From the NCBI RefSeq assembly GCF_004341365.1, contig NZ_SLXH01000024.1, positions 1-64,000 on the forward strand: a stretch of 64,000 nt of DNA. Reading direction: 5' to 3'. A program made the translations under genes and the position numbers. The DNA is from Simplicispira metamorpha. GTDB lineage: Bacteria; Pseudomonadota; Gammaproteobacteria; Burkholderiales; Burkholderiaceae_C. This document shows positions 8,554-19,233 of the stretch, piece by piece. The notes under the pieces are model-generated. The model saw nothing but the letters and a program-made list of their open reading frames with translations, did not search any database and was not told the origin of the DNA. Position 1 is the stretch's first letter. Every line of letters begins with the position of its first letter.

Positions 8554-9353
8554 CGGCCCGCCCGATCCGTGAGCGTATCGCGGTCATAAAACAACACCGC
8601 ATACCGGAAAAATGCTTCCAGACCAATGAACAGGCAGTACAAAAAGCCCGCACCGCCGCACAAAAAACCCAGGCGCAGCACATACATGCGCAAGAACATC
8701 ACCCCCCCGGCGAGCAAGCCGCGCAGCACGCCGCCGCGCTGGCCCTGTGCTGCGCGCTTGGCAGCGCCCAGCAGGGCGTATTGGGTCATTTTTTCAAGGC
8801 TGGTGCGCACACTGTCGCGGGCATGGTGCAACAGCGGCGTCTGCATGACACGGCGGGGGATATCGGGGTTGGCCAGCACGGCTTCTTCATGCACGACGCC
8901 CGTCCAGCCCAGAATCTGGTCACGGCGAAACAGGCGCGCGACTTTGGTGTGGGCGCGCAAATAGCGCAGCTCACGGCCATAGGCCACCATGCGCCAGCGG
9001 ATTTGCCACACCGCCGTCGAACCCGAACGCACAATGGCCTGCAACTCTTGCTGGAATGCGCTCGACATCACCTCGTCGGCATCGAGAAAAAAAACGTAAT
9101 CGGTGTTGGCGTAGGCCAGCTGGCGCATGCGCTGCACAGCAAAACCTTGCCAGTCGGCGTGGACAAAGACTTCGGCGCCGATGGCGCGCGCACGCTCTAT
9201 GGTGTCATCGGTGCTGCCACTGTCGACCACGACCAGGCGGTCGGCAAAGGCAGCGCTGCGCAGGCACGCCTCAATGCGGCGCGCCTCGTTGTGCGTCAAC
9301 ACCGCCACCGTGAGCGTGGGCGATGGCACGCCAGCAGAGGCTGGCTGCGGCAT
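8550..9353 (-). CDS. Family 2 glycosyltransferase (LPS core type, WaaE-like)
   Basis: A 267-residue GT-A glycosyltransferase. Seen are VAVLTHNEARRIEACL near the N-terminus, VVDSGSTDDT, and the metal-binding DADE motif (FFLDADEV). The C-terminal part has ARLFRR and a hydrophobic tail. This is the pattern of WaaE/KdtX-type core glucosyltransferases. Its ATG overlaps the stop of the zinc-ribbon gene (TGATG), so translation is coupled. Its end overlaps the ligase gene start. It probably adds a sugar to the LPS inner core at the cytoplasmic membrane. Confidence 0.83.
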   Translation of the reverse strand: MPQPASAGVPSPTLTVAVLTHNEARRIEACLRSAAFADRLVVVDSGSTDDTIERARAIGAEVFVHADWQGFAVQRMRQLAYANTDYVFFLDADEVMSSAFQQELQAIVRSGSTAVWQIRWRMVAYGRELRYLRAHTKVARLFRRDQILGWTGVVHEEAVLANPDIPRRVMQTPLLHHARDSVRTSLEKMTQYALLGAAKRAAQGQRGGVLRGLLAGGVMFLRMYVLRLGFLCGGAGFLYCLFIGLEAFFRYAVLFYDRDTLTDRAGR

Positions 9354-9559
9354 CAGTGCCCGTGGTGGACATGCTCCCCCGCCTTCAGGCGGTACACCGT
9401 GCCGCAATACGGGCACTTGGCTTCACCGGTGTGCGCCACGTCCAAGTACACCTTGGGGTGGCTGCTCCAGAGCTGCATTTGCGCTTTGGGGTTGGGGCAG
9501 AACACCCCGCCTTGGCCGTTCAGGTCTTTGGCCAACAGTTCAACAACGGCTTGGGACAT
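9353..9559 (-). CDS. Zinc-ribbon protein (zf-CHCC family)
   Basis: A 68-residue protein with cysteine and histidine ligands in CPN (about residue 21), the HTGEAKCPYCG stretch and a histidine-rich tail (HVHHGH). This matches the small CHCC zinc-finger proteins related to mitochondrial NDUFS6. In Burkholderiales the gene is commonly found next to ilvE. It lies 2 bp after ilvE and overlaps the glycosyltransferase start. Its precise job is unknown. Confidence 0.82.
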   Translation of the reverse strand: MSQAVVELLAKDLNGQGGVFCPNPKAQMQLWSSHPKVYLDVAHTGEAKCPYCGTVYRLKAGEHVHHGH

Positions 9560-9561
9560 GG

Positions 9562-10500
9562 TCAGACCTTGGTGAGCCAGTGGGCGTATTTCGGGTTGCG
9601 GCCATTGACGATGTCAAAGAACGCGCTCTGGATTTTTTCGGTGATGGGGCCGCGGCTGCCGCTGCCGATTTCGATGCGGTCAAGCTCACGGATGGGCGTG
9701 ACTTCAGCGGCAGTGCCGGTAAAGAAAGCCTCATCAGCGATGTACACCTCGTCGCGCGTGATGCGCTTTTGCACCACTTCCAGGCCCAGGTCTTTGGCAA
9801 TGTGAAAGATGGTGTTGCGCGTAATACCGTTGAGGGCGCCTGCCGACAAATCGGGGGTGTAAATCACGCCGTTTTTGATGATGAAGATGTTCTCACCCGC
9901 ACCTTCCGAGACAAAACCGGAAGCGTCCAGCAACAGGGCTTCGTCGTAGCCGTCGTCCGTGGCTTCCATATTGGCCAGGATGGAGTTGCTGTAGTTGCTC
10001 ACTGCCTTGGCCTGCGTCATGGTGATGTTGACGTGGTGGCGGGTGTAGCTGCTGGTCTTGACGCGAATGCCGCGCTTCATACCTTCTTCGCCCAGGTAGG
10101 CACCCCAGGCCCAGGCGGCGCACATCACATGGATTTGGTTGCCCTTGGGCGATACGCCCAGCTTTTGGTCACCAATCCAGACCAAGGGGCGGATGTAGCC
10201 GCTTTCCAGATTGTTCTCGCGGATCACGGCTTTTTGCGCCTCGTTCACGGCTTCCTGGGTGAACGGGATTTTCATGCGCAGGATTTTGGCGCTGTTGAAC
10301 AAGCGTTCGGTGTGCTCTTGCAAACGAAAAACGGCCGTGCCATTGACCGTGTTGTAGGCGCGTACGCCCTCAAAGGCACCACAGCCGTAGTGCAGGGTAT
10401 GGGTCAACACATGGATCTTGGCATCGCGCCAATCGACCATCTGGCCGTCCATCCAGATTTTGCCGTCACGGTCGGCCATCGAGGGAACTACGGGGCTCAT
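9562..10500 (-). CDS. ilvE: Branched-chain amino acid aminotransferase
   Basis: A 312-residue fold-type IV PLP enzyme. It interconverts valine, leucine and isoleucine with their 2-oxo acids using glutamate/2-oxoglutarate. Seen are HYGCGAFEGVRAY near residues 37-49, the probable PLP lysine K165 in QAKAVSNY, and EGAGENIF and GTAAEVTPI for cofactor and substrate binding. The start at 10500 has AAAGGA 6 nt upstream. It heads the ilvE/zinc-ribbon/glycosyltransferase/ligase series on the minus strand. Confidence 0.95.
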   Translation of the reverse strand: MSPVVPSMADRDGKIWMDGQMVDWRDAKIHVLTHTLHYGCGAFEGVRAYNTVNGTAVFRLQEHTERLFNSAKILRMKIPFTQEAVNEAQKAVIRENNLESGYIRPLVWIGDQKLGVSPKGNQIHVMCAAWAWGAYLGEEGMKRGIRVKTSSYTRHHVNITMTQAKAVSNYSNSILANMEATDDGYDEALLLDASGFVSEGAGENIFIIKNGVIYTPDLSAGALNGITRNTIFHIAKDLGLEVVQKRITRDEVYIADEAFFTGTAAEVTPIRELDRIEIGSGSRGPITEKIQSAFFDIVNGRNPKYAHWLTKV

Positions 10501-10540
10501 GGGTGTCCTTTGGGTAGCAGCATTCGCAGAACCCGGGATT

Positions 10541-10945
10541 TTACGGCGTGGCAGTGGTTTCGGGGCGCCAAAGCACCCAACTGACCAGGCGGCCATTGCG
10601 GAACTCGCAGGTGACGTGCGAGCCACCCGCATCCGTCCAGCGGTACACCTCGGGCTGCGCCTCCTGCTCGGACTGCAAGGCGCCCAGCGAACGCGTCAAG
10701 GCCACCACGTGCAACAACGTCACCCCCGTGCGCAGGCGGGCATTGAGCATCACGGCGCTGCCCACATGGCCGATGGGGCGGTCTGCGGCTTTGCGCAGCA
10801 CAGCCATGGTGCGATTGAAGTGCAGCAGCAGCCACATGAGCAGGCCGCCCGCCACCACGGCCACGCCCATCCAGCCATACATCTGCTGGGCGGCAATGAC
10901 CACCACCGTGCCCACAAGGGGCATCCATAAATTTCTCCAGTTCAT
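10541..10945 (-). CDS. Small membrane protein of unknown function
   Basis: A 134-residue protein with two closely spaced N-terminal hydrophobic segments (about 8-40) and a soluble C-terminal region of roughly 90 residues with a YRWTDAGGSHVTCEF stretch. I do not recognise a family with certainty. It lies 40 bp upstream of ilvE and 87 bp downstream of radA, all on the minus strand. Confidence 0.65.
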   Translation of the reverse strand: MNWRNLWMPLVGTVVVIAAQQMYGWMGVAVVAGGLLMWLLLHFNRTMAVLRKAADRPIGHVGSAVMLNARLRTGVTLLHVVALTRSLGALQSEQEAQPEVYRWTDAGGSHVTCEFRNGRLVSWVLWRPETTATP

Positions 10946-11032
10946 CCCTTGATTGTCTTATGCCTGCGCGCCAGGCCGTGGTGGAAAGCACGTAGACGGC
11001 CAGCCCGCCTTACGCCCGCTGGAGCCTCCGTC

Positions 11033-12415
11033 TCATACCAGGCCGCGCACTACCTGCATGGCCTCTTCCACGCGCTCCACGGCGTGGATGGTCAAGCCTT
11101 CAATCGGTTTTTTGGGGGCATTGGCCTTGGGCACCACAGCCACTCTGAAACCCAGTTTGGCGGCCTCTTTCAACCGCTCCTGACCGCGCGGTGCCGGGCG
11201 CACCTCCCCGGCCAGTCCCACCTCGCCAAAGGCCAAAAAACCTTTGGGCAGGGGCTTGCCGCGCAGGCTGGAGGTGATGGCCAGCATCACCGCCAGGTCA
11301 GCGGCAGGCTCACTGATGCGCACGCCGCCCACGGCGTTGACAAACACATCCTGGTCGGCGCAGGCAACGCCCGCATGGCGGTTGAGTACGGCCAGCAGCA
11401 TAGCCAAGCGGTCGCGCTCCAAGCCCACCGACAGGCGCCGGGGGCTGGGGCCACCGCCATCGACCAGCGCCTGGATCTCGACCAGCAGCGGGCGCGTGCC
11501 CTCCAGCGTCACCAGAACGCAGCTGCCGGGCACCGGCTCGCTGTGCTGGCTCAGAAAAATGGCGCTGGGGTTGGCCACCCCCTTGAGGCCTTTTTCCGTC
11601 ATGGCAAACACGCCAATCTCGTTGACGGCGCCAAAGCGGTTCTTGATGGCGCGCACCAACCTGAAGCTGCTGTGCGTGTCGCCCTCAAAGTAGAGCACCG
11701 TATCGACCATGTGCTCCAGCACGCGCGGCCCAGCCAGCGCACCCTCCTTGGTCACATGCCCCACCAGCACGATGGCCACGCCCGTGGCCTTGGCTGTGCG
11801 TGTGAGGTGGGCCGCACACTCGCGCACCTGCGCCACCGAGCCTGGCGCAGAGGTGAGCTGCTCGGAATACACCGTCTGGATGGAGTCAATCACCGCCACG
11901 GCGGGCTGCGTGGCCTCGATGGTGGCGAGGATCTTCTCGAGCTGGATTTCGGCCAGCACATTCACCTGGCTGCCCTCTAGCCCCAGACGGCGCGAGCGCA
12001 GGGCCACCTGCGCGCCGCTTTCCTCGCCAGTGACGTACAGCGTGGGCAGCCCCGCGCGCTGGTAGGCATCCAGGGCCTGGAGCAGCAGGGTGGATTTGCC
12101 AATGCCCGGATCGCCGCCAATGAGCACCACGCCGCCTTCGACGATGCCGCCGCCCAGCACGCGGTCGAGCTCATCGAGGCCGCTGGGCGTGCGAGCGATG
12201 TCGGTGGCCTCAATGGCCGACAGTGGCGTGACCGGCTGCGCCGCTGCCAGCCCGGCATGGCGGGCGCCGCTGTAGCGGTTTTTGCCGGGCGCATCGGACT
12301 CGGCCACCGACTCAATCAGGGTGTTCCAAGCGCCGCAGTGCGGGCATTTGCCCAGCCAGCGGGGGCTGGTGCCGCCGCACTCGGTGCAGGTATGGATGGT
12401 TTTTTCTTTGGCCAT
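11033..12415 (-). CDS. radA: DNA repair protein RadA
   Basis: A 460-residue RecA-related ATPase that promotes branch migration during recombination. Seen are an N-terminal zinc finger (CTECGG...CPHCG), Walker A GGDPGIGKST, the RadA-specific KNRFG motif (KNRFGAVNEIG), and a C-terminal Lon-protease-like domain (GGVRISEPAADLAV). ATG 12415 gives the family N-terminus MAKEKT; the longer reading frame adds an unlikely extension. No strong Shine-Dalgarno is visible. Confidence 0.95.
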   Translation of the reverse strand: MAKEKTIHTCTECGGTSPRWLGKCPHCGAWNTLIESVAESDAPGKNRYSGARHAGLAAAQPVTPLSAIEATDIARTPSGLDELDRVLGGGIVEGGVVLIGGDPGIGKSTLLLQALDAYQRAGLPTLYVTGEESGAQVALRSRRLGLEGSQVNVLAEIQLEKILATIEATQPAVAVIDSIQTVYSEQLTSAPGSVAQVRECAAHLTRTAKATGVAIVLVGHVTKEGALAGPRVLEHMVDTVLYFEGDTHSSFRLVRAIKNRFGAVNEIGVFAMTEKGLKGVANPSAIFLSQHSEPVPGSCVLVTLEGTRPLLVEIQALVDGGGPSPRRLSVGLERDRLAMLLAVLNRHAGVACADQDVFVNAVGGVRISEPAADLAVMLAITSSLRGKPLPKGFLAFGEVGLAGEVRPAPRGQERLKEAAKLGFRVAVVPKANAPKKPIEGLTIHAVERVEEAMQVVRGLV

Positions 12416-12470
12416 GCAAAACGGCTGCCCACACGCCAGCGCAGGCAGCCGCAAGCAGGCAGAAAGAGGG

Positions 12471-12661
12471 TCAGGCCGCTGCCAGCCAGTACCCGGAGTT
12501 GAAAGGACTGCTCATGCGCAGCGCCAGGGGAGACACATCGACCAGCTTGTCTGTGGGCATGGGCTCGGCAGACTGCGCTTCGATTTCAATGCCCAGCACA
12601 GGGGCTGGTGCCTCGGTAGCCTCATTGGCCCGTTCCGCTTGGCTGACGGATGCAGAACGGG
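12471..12661 (-). other. Out-of-frame tail of the barstar gene (apparent frameshift)
   Basis: Directly after the barstar stop, the +1-shifted frame stays open for 64 codons with normal high-GC codon use and ends in SGYWLAAA before a TGA at 12471. Adding one T to the T4 run at about 12668-12671 would join it in frame (CFYSF-SVARSA...). There is no start codon or ribosome site suited to a separate gene. Confidence 0.5.
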
Positions 12662-13087
12662 CTACAGAAAAGAATAGAAACAGCGGAATGCAATCTTGCG
12701 GTCACCCCAGTAATCGGCGGCATCACGGAAGATGTCCAGCAGCTGTTCGCGCGCTTCCTTGTCGAACTTGGCGGTGGCCGGAATTTGCTCCAGCACCACC
12801 ACAAAGCCAGGCTGCGGGCCGGACTTGTGCAGCGGGTCGGTCATGCAGTCGTACAGGGCGTCAAAGTTCTTGCCAAAGTGCGGCGGAAACGTGAACTGCT
12901 GTGCAATCAGATCCAGCACATCCTGTTTGGTCTGTGCATGGGCGAGGTTGGCGTAAAGGAAATGGTGCCCCAGGGCGACGGCCGCATCTTGCAGGTCTTG
13001 CACGCGAAAAGCGCGAATGGACTGCACGATATTGGCGCGCACGCCGCGCAAAGGGGGGTCTTGATCCTTACGAAGTGGCATATCCAT
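12662..13087 (-). CDS. Barstar-family RNase inhibitor, probably C-terminally frameshifted
   Basis: A 141-residue protein of the barstar family. Typical features are the helix-strand pattern around FPPHFGKNFDALYDCMTD (the region that plugs the RNase active site in barstar) and a C-terminal FRDAADYWGDR stretch. It lies 114 bp downstream of a secreted RNase gene on the same strand, so it is the likely immunity protein protecting the cytoplasm. ATG 13087 is used; in-frame ATG 13081 has GGAG at better spacing. The open frame ends FYSFL, but an adjacent frame continues for 64 codons, suggesting a 1-nt loss in a T run. The inhibitory core is intact either way. Confidence 0.82.
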   Translation of the reverse strand: MDMPLRKDQDPPLRGVRANIVQSIRAFRVQDLQDAAVALGHHFLYANLAHAQTKQDVLDLIAQQFTFPPHFGKNFDALYDCMTDPLHKSGPQPGFVVVLEQIPATAKFDKEAREQLLDIFRDAADYWGDRKIAFRCFYSFL

Positions 13088-13201
13088 CTCCGCTTCTCTT
13101 TCTTAAAGTCCAAAAACTGGGGGCACCCCGGCGAACCGCGTACGGCTGTGTCCTGGATGAATCAAAAGGGGAAGGCAACAGACCGCTCCGTGCGGCACGG
13201 G

Positions 13202-13606
13202 TCATTGCACGATTTCGCGAAAACTGGAGTAGTGGTCACTGGTGTAGTAGCAAGCATCGGGAACCTGGGGCTTGCCGCCGCACACAATGCGCCTGGCCCC
13301 GCGATTGCGAGCGCCGGGCGTCCGAACGGTGTATTCCCTGTAGTAGCCGCGTTTCTTGGCTGGCAGTATTTTTTCGCGGTTGCCGAAGACGGAGCCGTCT
13401 TTGTCGTAGGGAAATGGCCCACCCTCATGGATCAGGGCGTAGGTTTTGCGCCCCTGAACGGGCAAATCGGCCAGCGCAATGGTGCTGATCACCTCGGTGT
13501 CGGGGGTGGTACGCGCCAGCCCCACCATGGGTGTAAACACCAGCGCAGCACCCAGAACGCCCGCAAATCCCGCTTCGCACACCCGCTTGGCTATGGCCTT
13601 CAGCAT
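13202..13606 (-). CDS. Secreted guanyl-specific ribonuclease (RNase Sa/barnase family)
   Basis: A 134-residue RNase precursor. A signal-like N-terminus (LKAIAKRV then a hydrophobic stretch to VGLAR) precedes a microbial N1/T1-type RNase domain. Catalytic positions are visible by pattern: glutamate in YREYTV, arginines in RGARRIV and histidine in SDHYSSF, matching Glu54/Arg65/His85 of RNase Sa. It cleaves RNA at guanosine and is probably exported. ATG 13606 is preferred because AAAGG lies 8 nt upstream; GTG 13615 is in frame. A barstar gene follows on the same strand. Confidence 0.87.
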   Translation of the reverse strand: MLKAIAKRVCEAGFAGVLGAALVFTPMVGLARTTPDTEVISTIALADLPVQGRKTYALIHEGGPFPYDKDGSVFGNREKILPAKKRGYYREYTVRTPGARNRGARRIVCGGKPQVPDACYYTSDHYSSFREIVQ

Positions 13607-13684
13607 TGAATACACCTTTCGGAAACTACGGGTTTACCCGAAATTTCAAGGCGCTAGTGTGACGCAAACCCCCCTGAAAAGCAA

Positions 13685-13711
13685 GGGCCTGCCCAATATT
13701 TAGGCAGGCCC
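13685..13711 (-). terminator. Rho-independent terminator after maeB
   Basis: GGGCCTGCC (13685-13693) pairs with GGCAGGCCC (13703-13711) around a 9-nt loop. On the minus strand a T-rich run follows (TTGCTTTT). It sits 60 bp beyond the maeB stop and before the RNase gene. Confidence 0.7.
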
Positions 13712-13770
13712 TGGGGGCACATATGGCAGGGGCGGGCGCGCCAGTGGCGCCCCCCCTGAGTACAGCCGCT

Positions 13771-16089
<2,319 letters not shown>

Positions 16090-16292
16090 CAGGCATCTCC
16101 AGCAAGTGGTGGAGCGACGGTGCGCTGGCCTTGTGCCAAGGTGGCACCGTTGGCTCCCGTGAGGGGAAGGCGATTGTAGGCGCGGCCCCAAAGCACACGC
16201 ACGCTGGCAGGGCAAAAACCACCGTGCGGCGGTGCTGCCATGGCGCTGTCATACCACGGTGCCAGGGCGCCGTGGATGCCTGGCCGGGCCAC

Positions 16293-16355
16293 AAAAAAGC
16301 TATTTTTTTGATAGCTACTTGCGCTTATTCCGCAAGCCCTAGAGGCACTTTTGAT
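16293..16355 (+). repeat. Interspersed repeat, copy 3 (near consensus)
   Basis: The best-preserved copy: AAAAAAGCTATTTTTTTGAT, then AGCTACTTGCGCTTATTCCGCAAG and CCCTAGAGGCACTTTTGA. It lies between maeB and the TtrS-like kinase, ending about 40 bp before the kinase start. Confidence 0.8.
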
Positions 16356-16380
16356 TCATCAAAAAGCACGGTGCGCTGCC

Positions 16381-16386
16381 TACAAT
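16381..16386 (+). promoter_or_regulatory. Candidate -10 hexamer (TACAAT) of the TtrS-like kinase
   Basis: TACAAT is followed by six bases and then the ATG at 16393, a spacing that would give a leaderless transcript. No convincing -35 is visible. Confidence 0.4.
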
Positions 16387-16392
16387 GGCACC

Positions 16393-18384
16393 ATGCACCG
16401 CCTTCTGCGCCTTCCCGGCACCCGCGCCGTGCCGCGCTGGCGAGCCGTGCGCAGCCTGGTCGCCAGCGTGCTGCTGGCCTTGCCGATGCTGACAGACGCC
16501 ACGCCTGCACTTGCGCCTGCCGCCACCGCCCCGCACCCGCGCATCGGCGTGCTGTCGGTGCTGGACGACGAAGACACCCAGCGCCAGTGGCAACCGCTGG
16601 CCGACCGGCTGGCGCAGGCACTGCCGGGCTGGCAGGTGCAGCTGCAAGCGCTGAACGCCGCCGCGCTGGAAGCCGCCGTGGCACAGCGCCAGCTCGATTT
16701 TGTGGTCACCAACCCGGGGCACTACGTGGTGCTGGAGGCGCGCCACGGCGCCACCCGCATCGCCACGCAAACCGCCGAATCGGGCAGCGACCCGGCGCAC
16801 GCCGTGGGCGCCGCCGTGGTGGTGCGCGCGGGTGCGCCGCTGCCGAACACGCTGGCCGACCTGCGCGGCCAGCGGGTGGCCGCCGTGCAGGGGCAAGCGT
16901 TTGGTGGCTACCAGCTGGTGACCGCCGAATGGCTGCGCCACGGACTGGACGCCGAGGCCGGCGCCGTGCAGCGCGTGTTCACGGGTTTTCCGATGCAGCG
17001 CGTGGCCGACGCGGTGCTGTCGGGCCAGGCCGATGCGGGCATTTTGCGCACCTGCGTGCTGGAGCAGTTGGAGCGCGCAGGCCGCGTGCCCCCCGGCGCG
17101 CTGGTGGTGGTGGGTGCGCGGCCCGATGCACCGCCGGGCTGCCAATCCTCCACCCCGCTGTACCCCGGCTGGGCTTTTGCCGCGCTGGCCCACACCCCGC
17201 ACGAACAGGCCCGCAGCGTGCTGCTGGCGCTCTTGGGCTTGCCCGCCGATGCCCAGGGCAGCCGCTGGTCGGTGCCCGCCGACTACCAGCGCGTCCACGA
17301 CGTGCTGCGCAACTTGCAAGTCGAGCCCTATGCCTTTTTGCGCGACACCGGCCCACAGGCCCTGCTGGGGCGCTACTGGCCAGCGCTGGCCGGTGCGCTG
17401 GCGCTGGTGCTGCTGGGGGCGGCCTACATGCTGCACGTCGAACTGCTGGTGCGACGGCGCACCTTTGAGCTCACCCGCAGCCTGCGCGAGCGTGAACAGT
17501 TGGCGCAGCAACTGGCCCAGGGCCAGGAGGCCATGGACCACCTGGCGCGCCTGTCGGTGCTGGGCGAGCTGTCGGCCACGCTGGCGCATGAACTCAGCCA
17601 CCCGCTGGCCACCATCGCCAACTACGCCGCCAGCGTGCAGCGGCGCGCTGCGCGGGGCGACCTGGCCCCCGCCGCACTGGCCCAGGCGCTGCAAGACATC
17701 GCCCAGGAAACCGAGCGCGCCACCCGCGTCATTGCCAGCGTGCGGGCGCTGGCGCGCAAGCGCACCGCCGTGCGCACCCACAGCGACCCGGCCACGCTGG
17801 TCAGCGAAGCGGTGGCCCTGTTTGGCAGCCTGCTGGGACAGGCACCGCCGATTACCGTCATACACGAGAGCGCCGCGCAGGGCCTGCGCGTGTGGTGCGA
17901 TCCGCAGCAAATCCAGCAGGTGCTGCTGAACCTGCTGAAGAACGCTCTCGACGCCCACCGCGCCGCCGGTCGCGACAATGCCGCCATGGTTATTTCCATC
18001 CAGCACCTGCCCCACCACCTGGCGATTGCCGTGCGCGACCACGGCGCGCCCCTGAGCGAAGCCGAGCGCGCCCGGCTGTTCGAGCCCTTCTACACCACGC
18101 GCGCCCACGGCCTGGGCCTGGGGCTGGCCATCTGCCGGGGCATTGCCGAAGCCCACGGCGGCGCACTGCTCGCCCGTCCTGCCGACGCCAGCGACATCAC
18201 GGGCGCAGACACAGGCACCAGCCACACTGGCATGGTGTTTGCGCTGCACCTGCCGCTGGCGCCTGCGGCCAACGCCCCACCCGCACCGGGGCTCACATCC
18301 ATCTGCGCTGCCACGCAGGCACGCACAGCCCAACCAGCGCCAGCCCCCACGCCAGCGCCCGCTACGCCCACAGCCCCGCCATGA
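16393..18384 (+). CDS. TtrS-like sensor histidine kinase with periplasmic PhnD-like domain
   Basis: A 663-residue kinase. A signal/anchor (about 20-35) is followed by a periplasmic binding-protein domain of the PhnD/SsuA-like type (about 48-320, with IGVLS, LDFVVTNPGHYV and GALVVVGARPD), one TM segment (about 329-349), a coiled linker, and a HisKA/HATPase core with H399 in AHELSHPLA and G-box GLGLGLAICRG. This is the architecture of TtrS, the tetrathionate sensor. It overlaps the response regulator by ATGA. A convergent TsdA-like cytochrome gene supports a thiosulfate/tetrathionate signal. The C-terminal 40 residues are a proline/alanine-rich tail. Confidence 0.8.
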   Translation: MHRLLRLPGTRAVPRWRAVRSLVASVLLALPMLTDATPALAPAATAPHPRIGVLSVLDDEDTQRQWQPLADRLAQALPGWQVQLQALNAAALEAAVAQRQLDFVVTNPGHYVVLEARHGATRIATQTAESGSDPAHAVGAAVVVRAGAPLPNTLADLRGQRVAAVQGQAFGGYQLVTAEWLRHGLDAEAGAVQRVFTGFPMQRVADAVLSGQADAGILRTCVLEQLERAGRVPPGALVVVGARPDAPPGCQSSTPLYPGWAFAALAHTPHEQARSVLLALLGLPADAQGSRWSVPADYQRVHDVLRNLQVEPYAFLRDTGPQALLGRYWPALAGALALVLLGAAYMLHVELLVRRRTFELTRSLREREQLAQQLAQGQEAMDHLARLSVLGELSATLAHELSHPLATIANYAASVQRRAARGDLAPAALAQALQDIAQETERATRVIASVRALARKRTAVRTHSDPATLVSEAVALFGSLLGQAPPITVIHESAAQGLRVWCDPQQIQQVLLNLLKNALDAHRAAGRDNAAMVISIQHLPHHLAIAVRDHGAPLSEAERARLFEPFYTTRAHGLGLGLAICRGIAEAHGGALLARPADASDITGADTGTSHTGMVFALHLPLAPAANAPPAPGLTSICAATQARTAQPAPAPTPAPATPTAPP

Positions 18385-19037
18385 GCACGCCCCCGCCAGT
18401 CGTCCACATCGTGGACGACGATGCCGCCTTTCTGCGCTCGACGCTGTTCATGGTCGAAGGATTGGGCTTTGCCGCCCAGGGCTACGCGCTGGCCGAAGAT
18501 TTTCTGGCTGCGCTGCCCGCCCCTGCGCCCCAGGGCTGCTGCCTGCTGCTGGACATCCGCATGCCGCGCATGAGCGGGTTGGAGCTGCAACAGCGCCTGG
18601 CCGCCGCCGGGCACGACTACCCCACCGTGTTCATGACAGGCCATGGCGACATCGACCAGGCCGTGCAGGCGCTGCGCGGCGGTGCGCTGAACTTTCTGCA
18701 AAAACCGTTCCGGGAGCAGGCGCTGCTGGACGCCCTGAACCACGCTGTGGCCGTGGGCCTGGCCACGCAGCGCCAGCACGCGCGCCGCGCCCAGGCGCAA
18801 GCGCTGCTGGCGCGCCTGTCACCGCGCGAACGCGATGTGGCGCGGCAATTGGCGCTGGGCCTGAGCAACAAAGAAGTGGCGCGCCAGCTCAGCATCAGCG
18901 ACCACACCGTCCACGTCCACCGCCAGCGCATCACCGAAAAAACCGGCAGCGGCCACGCCGCCGACCTGGCCCGCCTGATCCTGCGCGCCGACCCACAGGC
19001 GCTGGACGAGGGCAGCGCGCCACCGCCTGCCATGTAG
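18381..19037 (+). CDS. TtrR/FixJ-type response regulator
   Basis: A 218-residue regulator with a receiver domain (acidic residues D12-D14, phospho-acceptor D58 in LLLDIRMPRMSG, conserved KPF) and a LuxR-type HTH (LSPRERDVARQL...SNKEVARQL). Its ATG overlaps the kinase stop by four bases, so the two form a cognate pair. The tail after residue 205 is short and proline-rich. By analogy with TtrR it should activate genes for tetrathionate or thiosulfate metabolism; the nearest candidate is the convergent cytochrome gene. Confidence 0.85.
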   Translation: MSTPPPVVHIVDDDAAFLRSTLFMVEGLGFAAQGYALAEDFLAALPAPAPQGCCLLLDIRMPRMSGLELQQRLAAAGHDYPTVFMTGHGDIDQAVQALRGGALNFLQKPFREQALLDALNHAVAVGLATQRQHARRAQAQALLARLSPRERDVARQLALGLSNKEVARQLSISDHTVHVHRQRITEKTGSGHAADLARLILRADPQALDEGSAPPPAM

Positions 19038-19096
19038 CTACCAAAGTAATAGCTGTTGGCGCTCACCCCGCAAGGGCTAGCGGCCTAAAACACTGA
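19033..19096 (+). repeat. Interspersed repeat, copy 4
   Basis: TAGCTACCAAAGTAATAGCT then TTGGCGCTCACCCCGCAAGGGCTAGCGGCC. The stop codon of the response regulator is the first TAG of this copy. Confidence 0.65.
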
Positions 19097-19233
19097 ATAA
19101 ACTGAATCCCAAACCCCACCCGCCTTGCCCCATCCACCCGTCGGGCGGGGCCGCCAGTGCAGGGCGGCGCAGCCCGGTAGAGCGGTGCGCCCAGCGGGCA
19201 CCCCACGGGCACCCGCCCAGGCGCCGCAGACAC

